This document shows positions 37,051 through 47,648 of a DNA stretch of 64,000 nucleotides, piece after piece (the stretch's first letter is position 1; the number at the start of each line of letters is the position of its first letter). This stretch comes from Penicillus capitatus (taxonomy: Eukaryota; Chlorophyta), in the NCBI GenBank assembly GCA_965649825.1, contig OZ287700.1:558001-622000 (forward strand), written 5' to 3'. The notes below the pieces were generated by a model. The model made no database searches. It saw only the letters and a program-made list of their open reading frames with translations, and was not told the DNA's origin. The translations under genes were made by a program, and so were the position numbers.

Positions 37051-37869
37051 ATGCCCACTACCGCCGTTTGTCCTTTGACTCGACGTGTTATCCGTTTGCG
37101 TCAAGAAGCGAATGGCATGTGGAGACACGTAGTGGTCTTCGAACAGACAACGAGGCAACTGCCCTTGCTATGCCTTCATCGACATACGAGTTTCCACGAA
37201 GTCTTGATGTACATGTGGCTCGTTGCCGGTCTTTTGGGAAGGTCTGAGGACTCGTGTTCGTCTGTAGGTATTCCGAGGCTCTGACCGAAGCCGGCTAGAC
37301 GCAGCTCTTTCTTTTTCTCGCAGTAATCTTGAAGAAACTGCGTCACGCCACTTTGACCTCTCTTCTGTCGGTTGCGTTTTGCCAGACGAAAGACGTCCTG
37401 CTGAACATCGCCATCGTTTTGCTCCGGCGCTTAGCTTGGAGATGACGAGTTCTGAAGTGGGAAGTTCAACAATTCAACCTATTCGTTCAACATCCGCAAT
37501 TGAAGCTATTACGCGTCTCTTGGTGGAGACACGCCTGACCGAAAATCTTTCCGCGATTCGAGAAGTACGGTGAGAACAGACATTTTGACCAATATCCTTC
37601 GACTGTAGGTTACCCGTCGAGAGATATCGAATCAAACAGAATTAACCGAAGAAGAAACGGAGGCCTTGCGTTCAACCTTAATAAAACCGTTTGCAAATCT
37701 GACGTGCTGTATTTGTCAAGAAGTCATGAAAGAAGGCGAAGCAGTGGTTCAGTTGCCATGTTTTGCGAACCACACCTTTCACTTCGATTGCTTGCGGGAG
37801 TGGTTCAAGAGTCGACGTAGTTGCCCATTGTGTCGCAAGAGGGTTGTTCTCCATTCAAGAATACCTTGA
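37051..37869 (+). CDS. RING-H2 E3 ubiquitin ligase-like protein
   Basis: The last exon encodes a RING-H2 domain: 'CCICQEVMKEGEAVVQLPC', then 'HTFHFDCLREWF' and 'CPLCRKR', with the full C3H2C3 ligand set. The stop is at 37869. It is joined by a GTACGG...TGTAG intron (about 37567-37609) to an exon with 'EAITRLLVETRLTENLSAI'. The 5' end is uncertain. An upstream frame from the ATG at 37051 holds a hydrophobic helix ('VLMYMWLVAGLLG', about 37204-37245), which would make it a membrane-anchored ligase, but the splicing across 37240-37390 is unresolved. The safe minimum is the ATG at 37442. Confidence 0.7.
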
Positions 37870-37929
37870 CTGTACACTGTTGACAGAGGCCGTTATTGAC
37901 GGTCTTTTTATCAAGCGCTCTTTCTAGGA

Positions 37930-38187
37930 TTGTGTTCTTTCGAAAAAAACGATCACGGCAAGAAACGCGAATTTGAGCCTAAAACGTCGGCGCTCGCGAA
38001 ACGGAAGGTGGGCTTTCGAGGCTGCACTGGCGGCGATCGAGGCATACGATGACGCTGACAGGATCTTGCTGTTCCTCGAAGGACGGACGGATGGAATGAA
38101 GGGGATCGGTTATCAAAAGAAGGACCGCTTAAAAGTTTTCTTCCTCAAAGAATCGTCCCCAAAATCCACCAGATCTTGAACACTTAG
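37930..38187 (+). CDS. Possible small exon pair or 3' extension, unknown
   Basis: After an acceptor CTTTCTAG (37928) a frame 'FEKNDHGKKREFEPKTS' runs to AAG. A GTGGGC...GACAG intron (about 38007-38061) then joins in phase to 'DLAVPRRTDGWNEGDR' and a basic/hydrophobic end stopping at 38187. The composition looks coding, but no start codon is evident. These may be alternative 3' exons of the RING gene. Unknown function. Confidence 0.3.
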
Positions 38188-38302
38188 ATGGATCAAGATA
38201 TACAGCAAGCACTTCAACTGTAATCGTGATGATTAGACACTTTCAGATGATGCGCTTTCTCTTCGACTACCGTTTCCTGACGCTCTTCTTCTTCAGGTCT
38301 CT

Positions 38303-38811
38303 TTATCGTTTGCGGACGAAGAGGAATGCAACGGCGACTGCCCCCGTCACGAAAGCCGCCATAGGGAACACTCTGTTCCACTGGCCCAATGACAGAGGCG
38401 CGACGATCTATATCCATCCATCAAAGGGTCCACCCTGTGTCGTCACCCGAAAGCGCTTACCTTGCCGACTGTCTTGTATTTGCTTTGGAATTTTTCGATC
38501 CACTCTTTGAGTGTGACCTTTTGGTCTTTGTTAAGATCGGATGTTCTGTCCGAACCCGTTTCCTCTAGATCAAGCATGGCTAAGGCCCTTGCGATTTCGC
38601 AGCCGGCTAAGACTTCGTAAGCTCCACCTGAATAAGAGCCATCGGCGCGATGTCGAATGCACACGGCGCGTTGTGAAGACTGTTTACCTTTGCCATAAAG
38701 ATGGCGCGATGCTGTGACATCGAAAACTTCCCCTTTGATAGCAACATAGATCTTGCCGTTTGGTTGCTCTCCGCGAAAATGAGTCAGCTGGCGAAGTGTT
38801 AAATTCTTCAT
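38303..38811 (-). CDS. Membrane-associated progesterone receptor (MAPR) cytochrome b5-like protein
   Basis: This protein has the cytochrome b5-like haem-binding MAPR fold (PGRMC1/Dap1 family). The ATG at 38811 begins directly with 'LTLRQLTHFRG', then 'IYVAIKGEVFDVTASRHLYG'. An intron (about 38632-38691) joins in phase to 'GGAYEVLAGCEIARALAML', the conserved block. A second intron (about 38411-38463) leads to a C-terminal exon whose hydrophobic run 'MAAFVTGAVAVAFLFV' ends in Arg-Lys-Arg and stops at 38303. Animal and yeast family members have the membrane helix at the N-terminus; here it is at the C-terminus, predicting a tail-anchored protein. Its role in sterol or cytochrome P450 metabolism is inferred from the family. 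Confidence 0.87.
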
Positions 38812-39161
38812 GTTTGCGAAAAGGGATGCGCGAGAAGAACAGATCCGAGACCTGTGCTGAAGATTGCCGTTCGAAATCTTCGAGAGCAGAAAAGGCGTCA
38901 ACAGAAGCGGCCCAAAGTCTCGGTTTACCGTCAGCGAAAGGCTCGCCGCCGTCCTTCTCGCCTCGAGCCGATGTTTAGAAAAACGGTTAGAGAAGACGCG
39001 CGACGAGGTTCGCGAGATTTGAAGGGGGGAGGTTTGAGAACACGTGGACGAGAAAAGAAAAACCCGAAGCACGAGAGACGCGTTAATGTCGTCAACAGCA
39101 CATGCATTTTCCAAATTTCTTCAAAATTTGCAGATCATCGGCATCCAACGGATGACAGAAA
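38812..39161. other. Divergent intergenic region (350 bp)
   Basis: Between the MAPR (-) and NNF1-like (+) start codons. Open frames here are Arg-rich on both strands and have no motif or splice support. Presumed shared promoter. Confidence 0.4.
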
Positions 39162-39959
39162 CATGGATAACGTCGACATAGAAGAATCAGACGCCTTTCG
39201 GGGAAAGAAGATGTTGCCTTCCAAGGCGTTGGAAGAGATGTTTTGCGAAACCTTGAAACATGCACTTCGAGTCCCCGCAGCGGAAGTGTGTTTGCACCAA
39301 CATACGGGACATGAAACGACAACGACTGCGATAGGTTCTTGCGGAGCACTTGCCTCAGGTCCCTACAGAACGACGCGCACTGCTCTGCAAAGTACTCGAT
39401 CAAGTGCGCGTCAGATTTTCATGAGCTTTCTGCCATCGACCGTTTTTTCGATAATCAGGGAATGGCCGAAGCGAGAGGATTCTGTGAGGTGAGTAAGGCT
39501 TGGTGATTGGCGAAGGAGCTGCCGTCCATGGTATAGGCTGAGTTCGGGAGTCTGTGCAAAGAAACGGATTTGCGTGCCAAGCTGGATGAGCTCCATCAAC
39601 TGTTACCGCTCAGATCGCATACCATGTTCAACATTCGGCATCTCTAATGCCACGTCGCACTGAGTTATCTGTTCGCAGAGACGAGAGTGCGATTCCTATT
39701 GACGCCTCTTTAGCCATCGCGTTAGAGAGGAGACAGAAACGTTTGATAAAGTACAAGGAAGCATTCGCTGCCCGTTTGGCACAGGTTCGCATTTAATTGC
39801 ATCGAAGCGCCCGATGACGTCTGTCATCTTCAGAAACGCGAAAAAGCGGATCTTATTGAAGAGAAAGCCGCAAAAGAGATCGAAGCATGGAAGATGCGCC
39901 TCCAGAACATTTCGCATTTGACGCGTTCGTTGGCGGCGGTTGACGGCGGCGCAAAATAA
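39162..39959 (+). CDS. Kinetochore protein NNF1/PMF1-like (MIS12 complex)
   Basis: The ATG at 39162 opens an acidic start, then a helical domain whose pattern follows the NNF1 family. 'MFCETLKHALRVLAEHLP' is followed by a short linker and 'EAEFGSLCKETDLRAKLDEL', compared with the family 'EFe.i..E.nl...LneLd'. A C-terminal coiled coil ('RRQKRLIKYKEAFAARL', 'KREKADLIEEKAAKEIEAW') ends at 39959. In-phase introns: about 39271-39335, 39411-39465, 39490-39540, 39601-39691 (GTTACC...CGCAG) and 39787-39831. A stop at 39645 and an overlapping ATG at 39647 lie inside the fourth intron; reading through would split it into two small genes. Assignment is by helix pattern and length, so it is tentative. 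Confidence 0.5.
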
Positions 39960-41662
39960 GACGAGCGTCGGGACGACGACGACGTGTACCTAACTGCCTG
40001 CCGGCATGTTTGCCTGCTTGCATCAGGATGGAGTGCGTGTGTGGTCTCTAATCGGGTTACTCGAGAGAGTACAGAGATTTCAGATTGTACGTCAGTTTCA
40101 ATGCGAGTGTCTAGTTTCTTTTCGTAAGTTTTTGTCCAAAAACCAAAAAGCGATTTCGCATATTCATGTGAGGCGTGGAGCAGCTCGTCGCAACATCGTG
40201 AATGCTCCACGTTCCGAGCGAGCGAAACTAGACAAACGTGCACGAAACAGAAAGATGATGCCAGACAGCAGCGGCCAACAACGTAGACTCGTCAATCAGA
40301 TCGCCCACCACCCCCCACCCCTTCAATGAAATAGGAGACGGATGTTATCTCCCTGCGTATGGTCATTGACTGTCTTTATCCGAAAGAGAACGATCAACCC
40401 ACCTAGCCACCCAATAGACTGCCCAGGAAAGGAAGCGGTTGGAATCGGACGAGGATGTCAGAAGCGGTGGAAGAGAAGGACCTATTCAAAGTGGCTCAAG
40501 CCAACGCTACCCTTTCTCTCAAAGAATCAGCCCATTGCCAAGAACGATCCCAGCTTGCGTGAATGAGAACTTCCAGACAATGATGCACCGCAATGAAATA
40601 GATCTGTAAAGAATATTATACCCGAAGAATGAACACAAAACAAATCATGTCCCTTCCTTCTCCAAAGAAAAGCTGCCGAGCATACATCCTGATGGGAAAC
40701 ACGGAAAAACGATCATATCACAGAATGATCCCATAGAACGAGGATGAAAACGACACGCGACATAACCTGTAGGTAGGAAAGGGACCGCCACAGCTTCTGA
40801 CTCGACATCAGCCAATGCCGCCGCAGTTCAAAACGAGACGTCCACGCTCTCAGGACTGGAAAGGGTAAGGGGATGACCTACCATAACACTGAAACAATAA
40901 CGAATGGTGGCTGCTGTGTTGCATCTCGCTAGTTAGATGCTTTATGATGATATGCCCTCTTCTTGAATGAAATAGAGCTTATTTGTCGCAAGCAAGGAAA
41001 TCTGTTGCTGACAGGTAAAGCATTTTGACGTGCATCCTTGCCGAAGAAAGACATGAAGAATCAATCGACCGGGCAATCAACACTTTCAGGGCTTTCACTC
41101 ACAAGCGGCCATCCATTGCTCAGGCACGTACGTGTTTATTGCGCGAAGGAAGACACACCCCGCAAGTAATCAGACTGTCCCACTTGACAAGAAACCCTCT
41201 AAGGTGTCTCATGACAAGAAGCGTGGGTCACCGGGAGAAATAGTTGTTGTTGTTGTTGTTGGAGTAGTTGTAATAACTGTATAGTTGCTCTAGTAAAGAA
41301 AATAAACCCCAAGGGAGAGATGTTCAATCAATCAACGAAAAACAGAAACGGATTCGTCACAACAGAACAGCTGCAGAGAGACCAAAAAGCAGCTTCGGAA
41401 CAAGATAAGATACGGAAGTTCATAGGACCAATTTTCTATTCACTTGTTTGATGAGTTTGATTTTTTTTCGTCTCCAGACACGCCTCAAACTAAACAAACC
41501 AAATATCTTAGATACTGCAACAAACAGACCTGACAACGATCTCAATGACTCCATTCAGACATAGGCATACGATGATCTTGTGATAACAACAAAAATGCTT
41601 TAGAAAGTCAGGCGGTTGGTCATAAGGATGAGGTACAACCACCGCTAAGACAGATCGATCAT
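39960..41662. other. Long gene-poor region (about 1.7 kb)
   Basis: The region follows the NNF1-like stop and precedes the PPR stop (minus strand). Frames at 40006-40329 (+) and 40243-39830 (-) overlap each other and have no motif. From about 40330 to 41640 there is no frame over ~75 codons with splice support. I see no tRNA, snRNA or rRNA signature. It may be the long 3' UTR of the PPR gene, or an unrecognised RNA gene. Confidence 0.4.
41243..41261. repeat. (GTT)6 microsatellite
   Basis: Six tandem GTT units directly visible in the gene-poor region downstream of the PPR gene. Confidence 0.9.
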
Positions 41663-44264
41663 TCAGATTATGCCAGATTGCATTAAGTAAGCTCCAGCTG
41701 CTGCCACGACTGCTGACAAAGCAGTAGCACCAATTTGCTGATGATCCACAGCACGGACGCCTTGTTTGCCAACCGAATTCAACAGAGACACGGTCACGTT
41801 GTTAGGTTCGACGCCTTCTTGCTCCATGCATTTCTGCAGATGCAGGGCATGTTCTAATCGTCCGCATCTCTCGCAAGCAGCGATCAATGCATTGTAGACA
41901 TGGACGGTCAAAACAGCAAAGGCACGTTGCATGCGTGTCCTGACATTCATGGCAGATTCCCAGTCCCCAGCCATGCTGTGTGCTGCAATCAAACCGCAAT
42001 AGGCATAGTCTCTTGGCTGGAGTTTAGCAGTAATCATTAAGGCAAATGCATTCTCCGCTTTATCAACCAATCCAGCCATACCATAGGCCGCAATGACAGT
42101 TTCATATGTGACAGCATCCGGCTCTTCAACTTCGTTGAATAAAATTTCGCAAACGTCAACGTGTCCATTCTTTCCGGCAGCAGAGATCGCCGAATTGTAC
42201 ATCACCGTATTCGGACGTATTCCCAATCTTCTTGCTCGACCCAATACCTTCACTGCATCGCTCCACTGAAAACAAACAACAGATCGTCCATCGATCACAT
42301 CCGTCATCAAGGATTCTCACTTTTCCTGCTCTACTGTACGCCATCATCAGAGCCCCGCAGACCACTTCGTTGATCTTGGGATGCCGAGGGCGGATGGTTT
42401 TCCTTTGAATGATGTGCTCCGAAGAAGGCGCTGCACTGCTTGGTGTTTCGATTCCTTCTCCCGAACAGCTTTGTGTGGATGTGTATGATGTTGATGTGGC
42501 GAAGGTTGGAGCCGGTGGTGCCAAAGCGTTCGGCGCTTGAAGATTAAATCCAAAATCAACAGAATTCGACCAGACAGCACTTTCTGGAGTGTTGTCATTT
42601 ACTGATGTTTGTTGAAGAGGTGGCAGCTGCTGTCCAGAAAAATCCACTGCATTATTCAAAACAGCCTGGGACAAAAGCTCATTGTTTCGCGCATGCTGAA
42701 TGCCCACTGTCTGATTGCAGTCTGGCAGTAGTCCCAGCTTTAATGCCATTTCCATAACTTCCATGTTTGACAGATTTGAACTCTGCAATAACGTTGTCTC
42801 TGGATTGCTGTGCTGACTCACATCCAATGCTTCTTTCTCCAGATCCGAGAAGACTTGCTCGGCCACTTCCCATTGTCCGTGTTCACCCAATGCTTTCAAC
42901 AGTGCACTGACACAGTAAGCATTGGGCTCCACAGATCCAAATTCATGTTCAGACATTCTCTTCAACAAAGTCACTGCTCTTTGCCACTGTTGAGCCTGTC
43001 CTAAGGAGTTCAACAATGCTGTGTACGTTCGTACATTGGGTCGAACTCCGGACTGCAACATCCAGCTTACCACCTGTTCGCTCTGCTGCCACTGACCACC
43101 CGTAGCCAAGGCACTAATCAGAGCAGTGCAAGAAACAACATCAGGTTGAATACCATGTTGCAACATGGATTCAAAAAGATCACAAGCGCGTTGCCATTGA
43201 TTCCCGGCAGCACACGACGAAATTGCTGCTGCAAATGCATGTCCCGAGGGACGGACACCGGCTGAAATCATATCTTCCCAAATATCTAAGCTCTTCTCCC
43301 ACTTTCCACCTTCCGTAGCCGCTCTCATAGCTGCGGTGTATGCATGAACAGTGGGTGCCATTTTTGAGGATGGCGCTGAATTTCGCATCTGGTGGTACAT
43401 GGACAAGGCTTGTTCTGTATGACCCAATCTCGTGCACACCTACAACCAACCAGTCTTCTGCCATTTGTCAGATGAGACATATGCGCCTCACTTCAATGTA
43501 TGCTGTGCATAAACGACTGTCCGGTACGCATCCAGAGTTCTCAACATCTTCCCAAATCTGCAATGCTTTCTCTAAAACGTTTCCAGCTAAAGCTGCTCGC
43601 ATCGCAGCTGTGTATGTGTAGACAGATGGACAAAGACCAGCTCCACCGAACTGCGGCAATGCTTTCATCCATTCATAAACTCCCAAGGCACTCGCTGTCT
43701 GCCCATGTTGACCACAAACGCGGATGAGGGTTGTACACAAACGGTCATCCGGCACATGACCAGCGTCCATCAACCACTCATGCAACAGCAGCGCCCTTCT
43801 CCACGTATTCTTGTTCTTACCGAGCTGCGAAACGAGTTTGTCAAGTTCACGGTTATCGAGCATGCGCGAATCCACAAGATGATGTGGAGGGAATTGAACG
43901 TTCGCGTCGACATTCGTCAACTGATAAAACTCTGTCGGCAGTCGGCGACTAGCGGCATGCGTTGCCTGAACACAGACAGTGGGTGTTAAAACCGAGACGG
44001 TACAGGTCATCCGCCGCCCATTTTTACCTTTTTATGGGTGCTATCGAACGTTGCTTGAGGTGGAGGGACGAAATTGCGTACGCTTTCGGCTAAGACTGGC
44101 GCAGCGGAGACGGCTACAGCCGGAGGCGAGAGTCTCGTTACACTTCGCGCTCCAGTAAAGGATGGTGTTCGTGTTGGTTGTGGGAAGGCGCGGTTCGTGG
44201 AACGTGGAAACGCGGAAGCTCCGGTTGCTAAAGTCTCCGGCAATCCGCGCTGCGCAAACGCCAT
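41663..44264 (-). CDS. P-type pentatricopeptide repeat protein, organelle-targeted
   Basis: PPR proteins bind organellar RNA in a sequence-specific way. The ATG at 44264 opens a ~75-residue Ala/Ser/Thr/Pro/Arg presequence beginning MAF, with no signal peptide. It is joined in phase by a GTAAAA...TTCAG intron (about 43979-44043) to the repeat region. Another ATG at 44010 lies inside that intron. About twelve 35-residue PPR motifs are visible (e.g. 'TALISALATGGQWQQSEQVV', 'RTYTALLNSLGQAQQWQRAV', 'VTYETVIAAYGMAGLVDKAE'). A Gln/Ser-rich spacer of about 130 residues (42750-42380) separates the two repeat blocks. Further introns lie at about 43439-43490 and 42269-42321. The extreme C-terminus ('TALSAVVAAAGAYLM') is hydrophobic, which is unusual for a soluble RNA-binding protein. 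Plastid or mitochondrial targeting is undecided. Confidence 0.9.
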
Positions 44265-44652
44265 TGTGCGACAATACAGTCAAATGGTAAAATAAACTCT
44301 TCGCGCGCGCTTAACAAAACGCTGCTTTACGAGATGAACCTTTTTCGCAAAGCGACTTTCTAATCAAATCAGTGATCTCAGGCCGAATGAAGCAAACCCT
44401 CGAACCCTAGCGAAAGTCGCGTCATCCCTCGATTCGCGTCCGCGTCATCGACACCACAAGCACAACAAACGCTAAGAATGACGTAGCATGATCATCTGGA
44501 CTTTTTCGACGTTCAATAAAATGTTGCACGGAATACCGTTTACGACGAACGAACCTCACACATTAACACGCTTACAGACGGACGGACTGGATCACCCATC
44601 CTTCGACCCGTCCTCTCAGCTATCTTTAGACGAGGAAAGGGCGCCTGCTTCA
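44265..44652. other. Intergenic, no supported gene (388 bp)
   Basis: Upstream of the PPR gene and downstream of the APC3 stop, both on the minus strand. Presumed PPR promoter; no exon seen. Confidence 0.4.
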
Positions 44653-47361
44653 TCAGTACTTGTTCACTGGGTCGTCATCGACTTCATTGATCTTCTCAAG
44701 CGCCGCCTGGATATTCGCTTTCAGAATGGATCCGGGATTCATGTCTAATCCTTTGTAGAATGTCTCTGTTGCCTTGTGCTTCTCGTTCATCTTCTTGTAA
44801 GTGAGGCCCAGGTGATACTGCACTTCGGGATCCGAATTGGACGCCTTCTGCCAAACGAACGCACACATAAGGTGCTTTGTCCATTCGCCAGTGAGAGTGC
44901 ACTTACAGCTGCTCCCAAGAAAGCCTCTTTGGCTTCTTTGTGCAGATGCATGTTGTAGAGAAGCTTCCCTTTCTGGAGAAAGGCTTCTTTGTTGTGTCTG
45001 TCCAATTCAGTCGCCTAAGGTATCCAAAACAGATTTGGTTTCAGGAATGTACGGTATTGGACGGGGCACCGTATCGAACTGTTTGAGGGCTTCCTTTTCT
45101 TCTTCCAAGTGCACCAAGGTCATACCATAACGCAAACGAAAGACAGCATGTGAAGGATTGATGCCCACTGCCCGACGGAAATTCTCAGCCGCCTCTCTGT
45201 ACTTCTGTGACAAGAAATGGACCATTCCCATGCCATACCTCCAAATCCATCGATGCTTTTCGGAGAGGGTCTCCCTTTGGAGAGTGCCTACCATCCACAG
45301 TGGTGTCGTTGATCCAGAGCAACTGACTGTCGGAAGCTGGTCAGTGCTCTTTCAAAATCTTCAAGTTCAATGTAGACATGACCGCAGAGAGAGTAGGAGT
45401 AGGCGCGGTATTTGTCCAACTGCACAGCCCGTTGAAAAGCAGCCAGAGCATTCAGATGTTCACGCAGCGAACTATGGAGATTCCCCACAACGCACCACGT
45501 CTCAGGAGACAACCTGAACGAAGCACAGAAGACCCTCCCTGATCACGAGCCTCACGCCCCAGCTGAACGCACCGATCGAGAGCTCTCAGTTCAGAGGCCA
45601 GATGACTGAGGTTAGTCGCATCTTCCATCAGGAAGAGCATGGAAGAAAAGAAGTCCATATCTTCCATATGGGTCGGATCCGCAGTGCGTGCTTTCATGAA
45701 ATACTTGAAGGCGGTTTGGTATTCGACTCTCTGCATGTAAAGGCATCCAATTTTTGCCAGCACCCATGCAGTCTCTCCTTGTCTTCCGGGGAGATTGGTG
45801 AAGATCTGAAGGGCTTGGTCATGATTGTAGTTCGATAAAGCATACAGTCCCTTTTCTAAGAGATAGAAAAGCTGATACATCTGTCCCATGCCATCTGTAA
45901 TGCTCTGATGATCGACTGGGTTTTCTGAGTCTTCGGACATGGACGCATCCGCATCGTTATGCACAGAAGGCAGCAGTCCTCTATCGTGTACAGATTGGGC
46001 ATCTGACTGACCATCCTCTGCAGAATAATAGATGCTATCAGTGAAAGAGATGTCATCATTCTTGCCTGGTGAAGGCCCGGCTGGATCATTCACTGGACCC
46101 AAAACACACACAACATAAAAGAAGACAGACACCTACTTGATGGCAGAAGTACCTCTCTGCAACTTACCAATGGGTCTTTCGGGAGTTACACCTTGTACAG
46201 GACGCCTAAGACCCCATAGGCATCCATCCCCCATCGCATCACACACTTAGAAACCGCACCTTCGGGAGATCATGTTTCCTCGTAATCTCATGGAATGCCG
46301 TGTGGTTGGGCGATTCAACGATGCGCTAGAGCTGTTTGCTCCATCAAAAACTGTCAGACACCATTGTAGAGTGAGAACACAGTCATAGAGGGTGCAGGTA
46401 TATGTATGGGTGGATGGTACCTGGTCGAATAAGGGCTTGAGGAGTACGTGGAGAGGGTTCTCTCCGTCGTGTTCCACTCGATGAGGATCGAGGTGTCCGC
46501 ATCTGTGAGTCTTTGGATTGGGGCTCTGGACTGTCGACGGCCATCTCTTCATCGACTGGAACCTCTGTTGGTCTCGACGTCGCTGTCTGATCTCCTGGCT
46601 CTTCAGAGATGTCCAGTTCGTGAGGCTGTCCCTTCATGACACCTTTGATTCTTTCCAAGTGGTTCTTGACGTGTGGATTCCTCCCTGATGTGTGTGGACA
46701 ATGACATGAGAGGAAGAAGGAGAGCCGCCATACCAAACTGACAGAGCTCCTTGAATGCTGGCCACAGCAAGGGATTGCATTCGAGTGCGTCTGCAAAGCA
46801 CTGTATAGCATCATCGACACGATTGGTGTTTCGACAGATCATTCCTTTCAAGTAATGAAATTCCGCACGAACATACTTCTGCACGAACAAACAAGCACGC
46901 TTTGGTCGACGTTGTCGCAGGAGAGTACGCACCTCGGCAATCTCAGCGCGCAGAGCCGTGACGATCACATCTTCTGCTCGTGTCAGATCGTCCATACGAT
47001 ACGTGGCCTGCGCCAACAGAAGACGACCCCGCGTCGAAAGACGGTTGCCTCCTACGCACAGATATCCACCAACCGCAACGAAGCGTCGCCATCTCTTACG
47101 CGCGTTCAGAACGTGGACTGCTCTGAAATCTTGTCGGTTACGTATGTAACAGCGCGCCAACAAGACGGTGTTCTCCTGCAGAGCACGCTCAGATTCCGGC
47201 CAACGCCGTGTAGATAACACGGGTTTACGTTATCTACACTCCACTGAGATGCTTACTTCTGATGGACGGCATGCGAAAAGGCGTTCGCAGAGGAAACAGG
47301 CGTTATGGATATTATCGATTTCTAACGCCTTTACTACTTGTTCCCTTAAACACGGCTCCAT
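44653..47361 (-). CDS. CDC27: Anaphase-promoting complex subunit 3 (CDC27)
   Basis: APC3 is the TPR subunit of the APC/C that binds Cdc20/Cdh1 IR tails. The ATG at 47361 starts 'MEPCLREQVVKALEIDN' and 'NACFLCERLFACRPSE', the family N-terminus. A GTAAGC...TGCAG intron (about 47170-47252) joins in phase to 'ENTVLLARCYIRNRQDF'. The N-terminal TPR block continues to 'PLLWPAFKELCQFG'. A disordered Ser/Thr/Pro linker (46660-45940) follows. The C-terminal TPR superhelix then runs from 'QLFYLLEKGLYALSNYN' through 'PETWCVVGNLHSSLREH', 'GHVYIELEDFERALTSFR' and 'WRYGMGMVHFLSQKYREAAE' to 'PEVQYHLGLTYKKMNEK', stopping at 44653. About ten introns; the joint near 45540-45500 is not resolved. It is shorter than animal CDC27 in the linker and C-tail. 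Confidence 0.93.
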
Positions 47362-47648
47362 TGCGATCAATGAAAGTCAGACCGATGCGACGCAAAGAAA
47401 CGCGAAGGTACGGAGTCGCAAAATGGTCAAAAACGCAGCTAAACGGCTCCATTCGCATATTCGCAGAAAATGGCGCACGGACCGAAAAATCTGTAAACCC
47501 TGTTCGCTCCATACACTGCCTAACAGCACACGGACGCTCTGTGTGAACGCTGCTGAAAACAGAAGGCCAACGCTTACAAGCACAACTTTGTGGGAAAAGC
47601 ATAACGAAGAGCAGGACTGTTGTCGTTACGACGCTCACTGCTCGAGAC
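47362..47648. promoter_or_regulatory. Divergent promoter region, APC3 / MAF1
   Basis: 287 bp between the start codons of APC3 (-) and MAF1 (+). Short frames on both strands have no motif. Confidence 0.4.

Noticed and set aside
39601-39691. Overlapping stop/start (TAATG at 39645) giving two small genes
   Set aside because: A phased GTTACC...CGCAG intron links both halves into one NNF1-like protein with the expected coiled coil.
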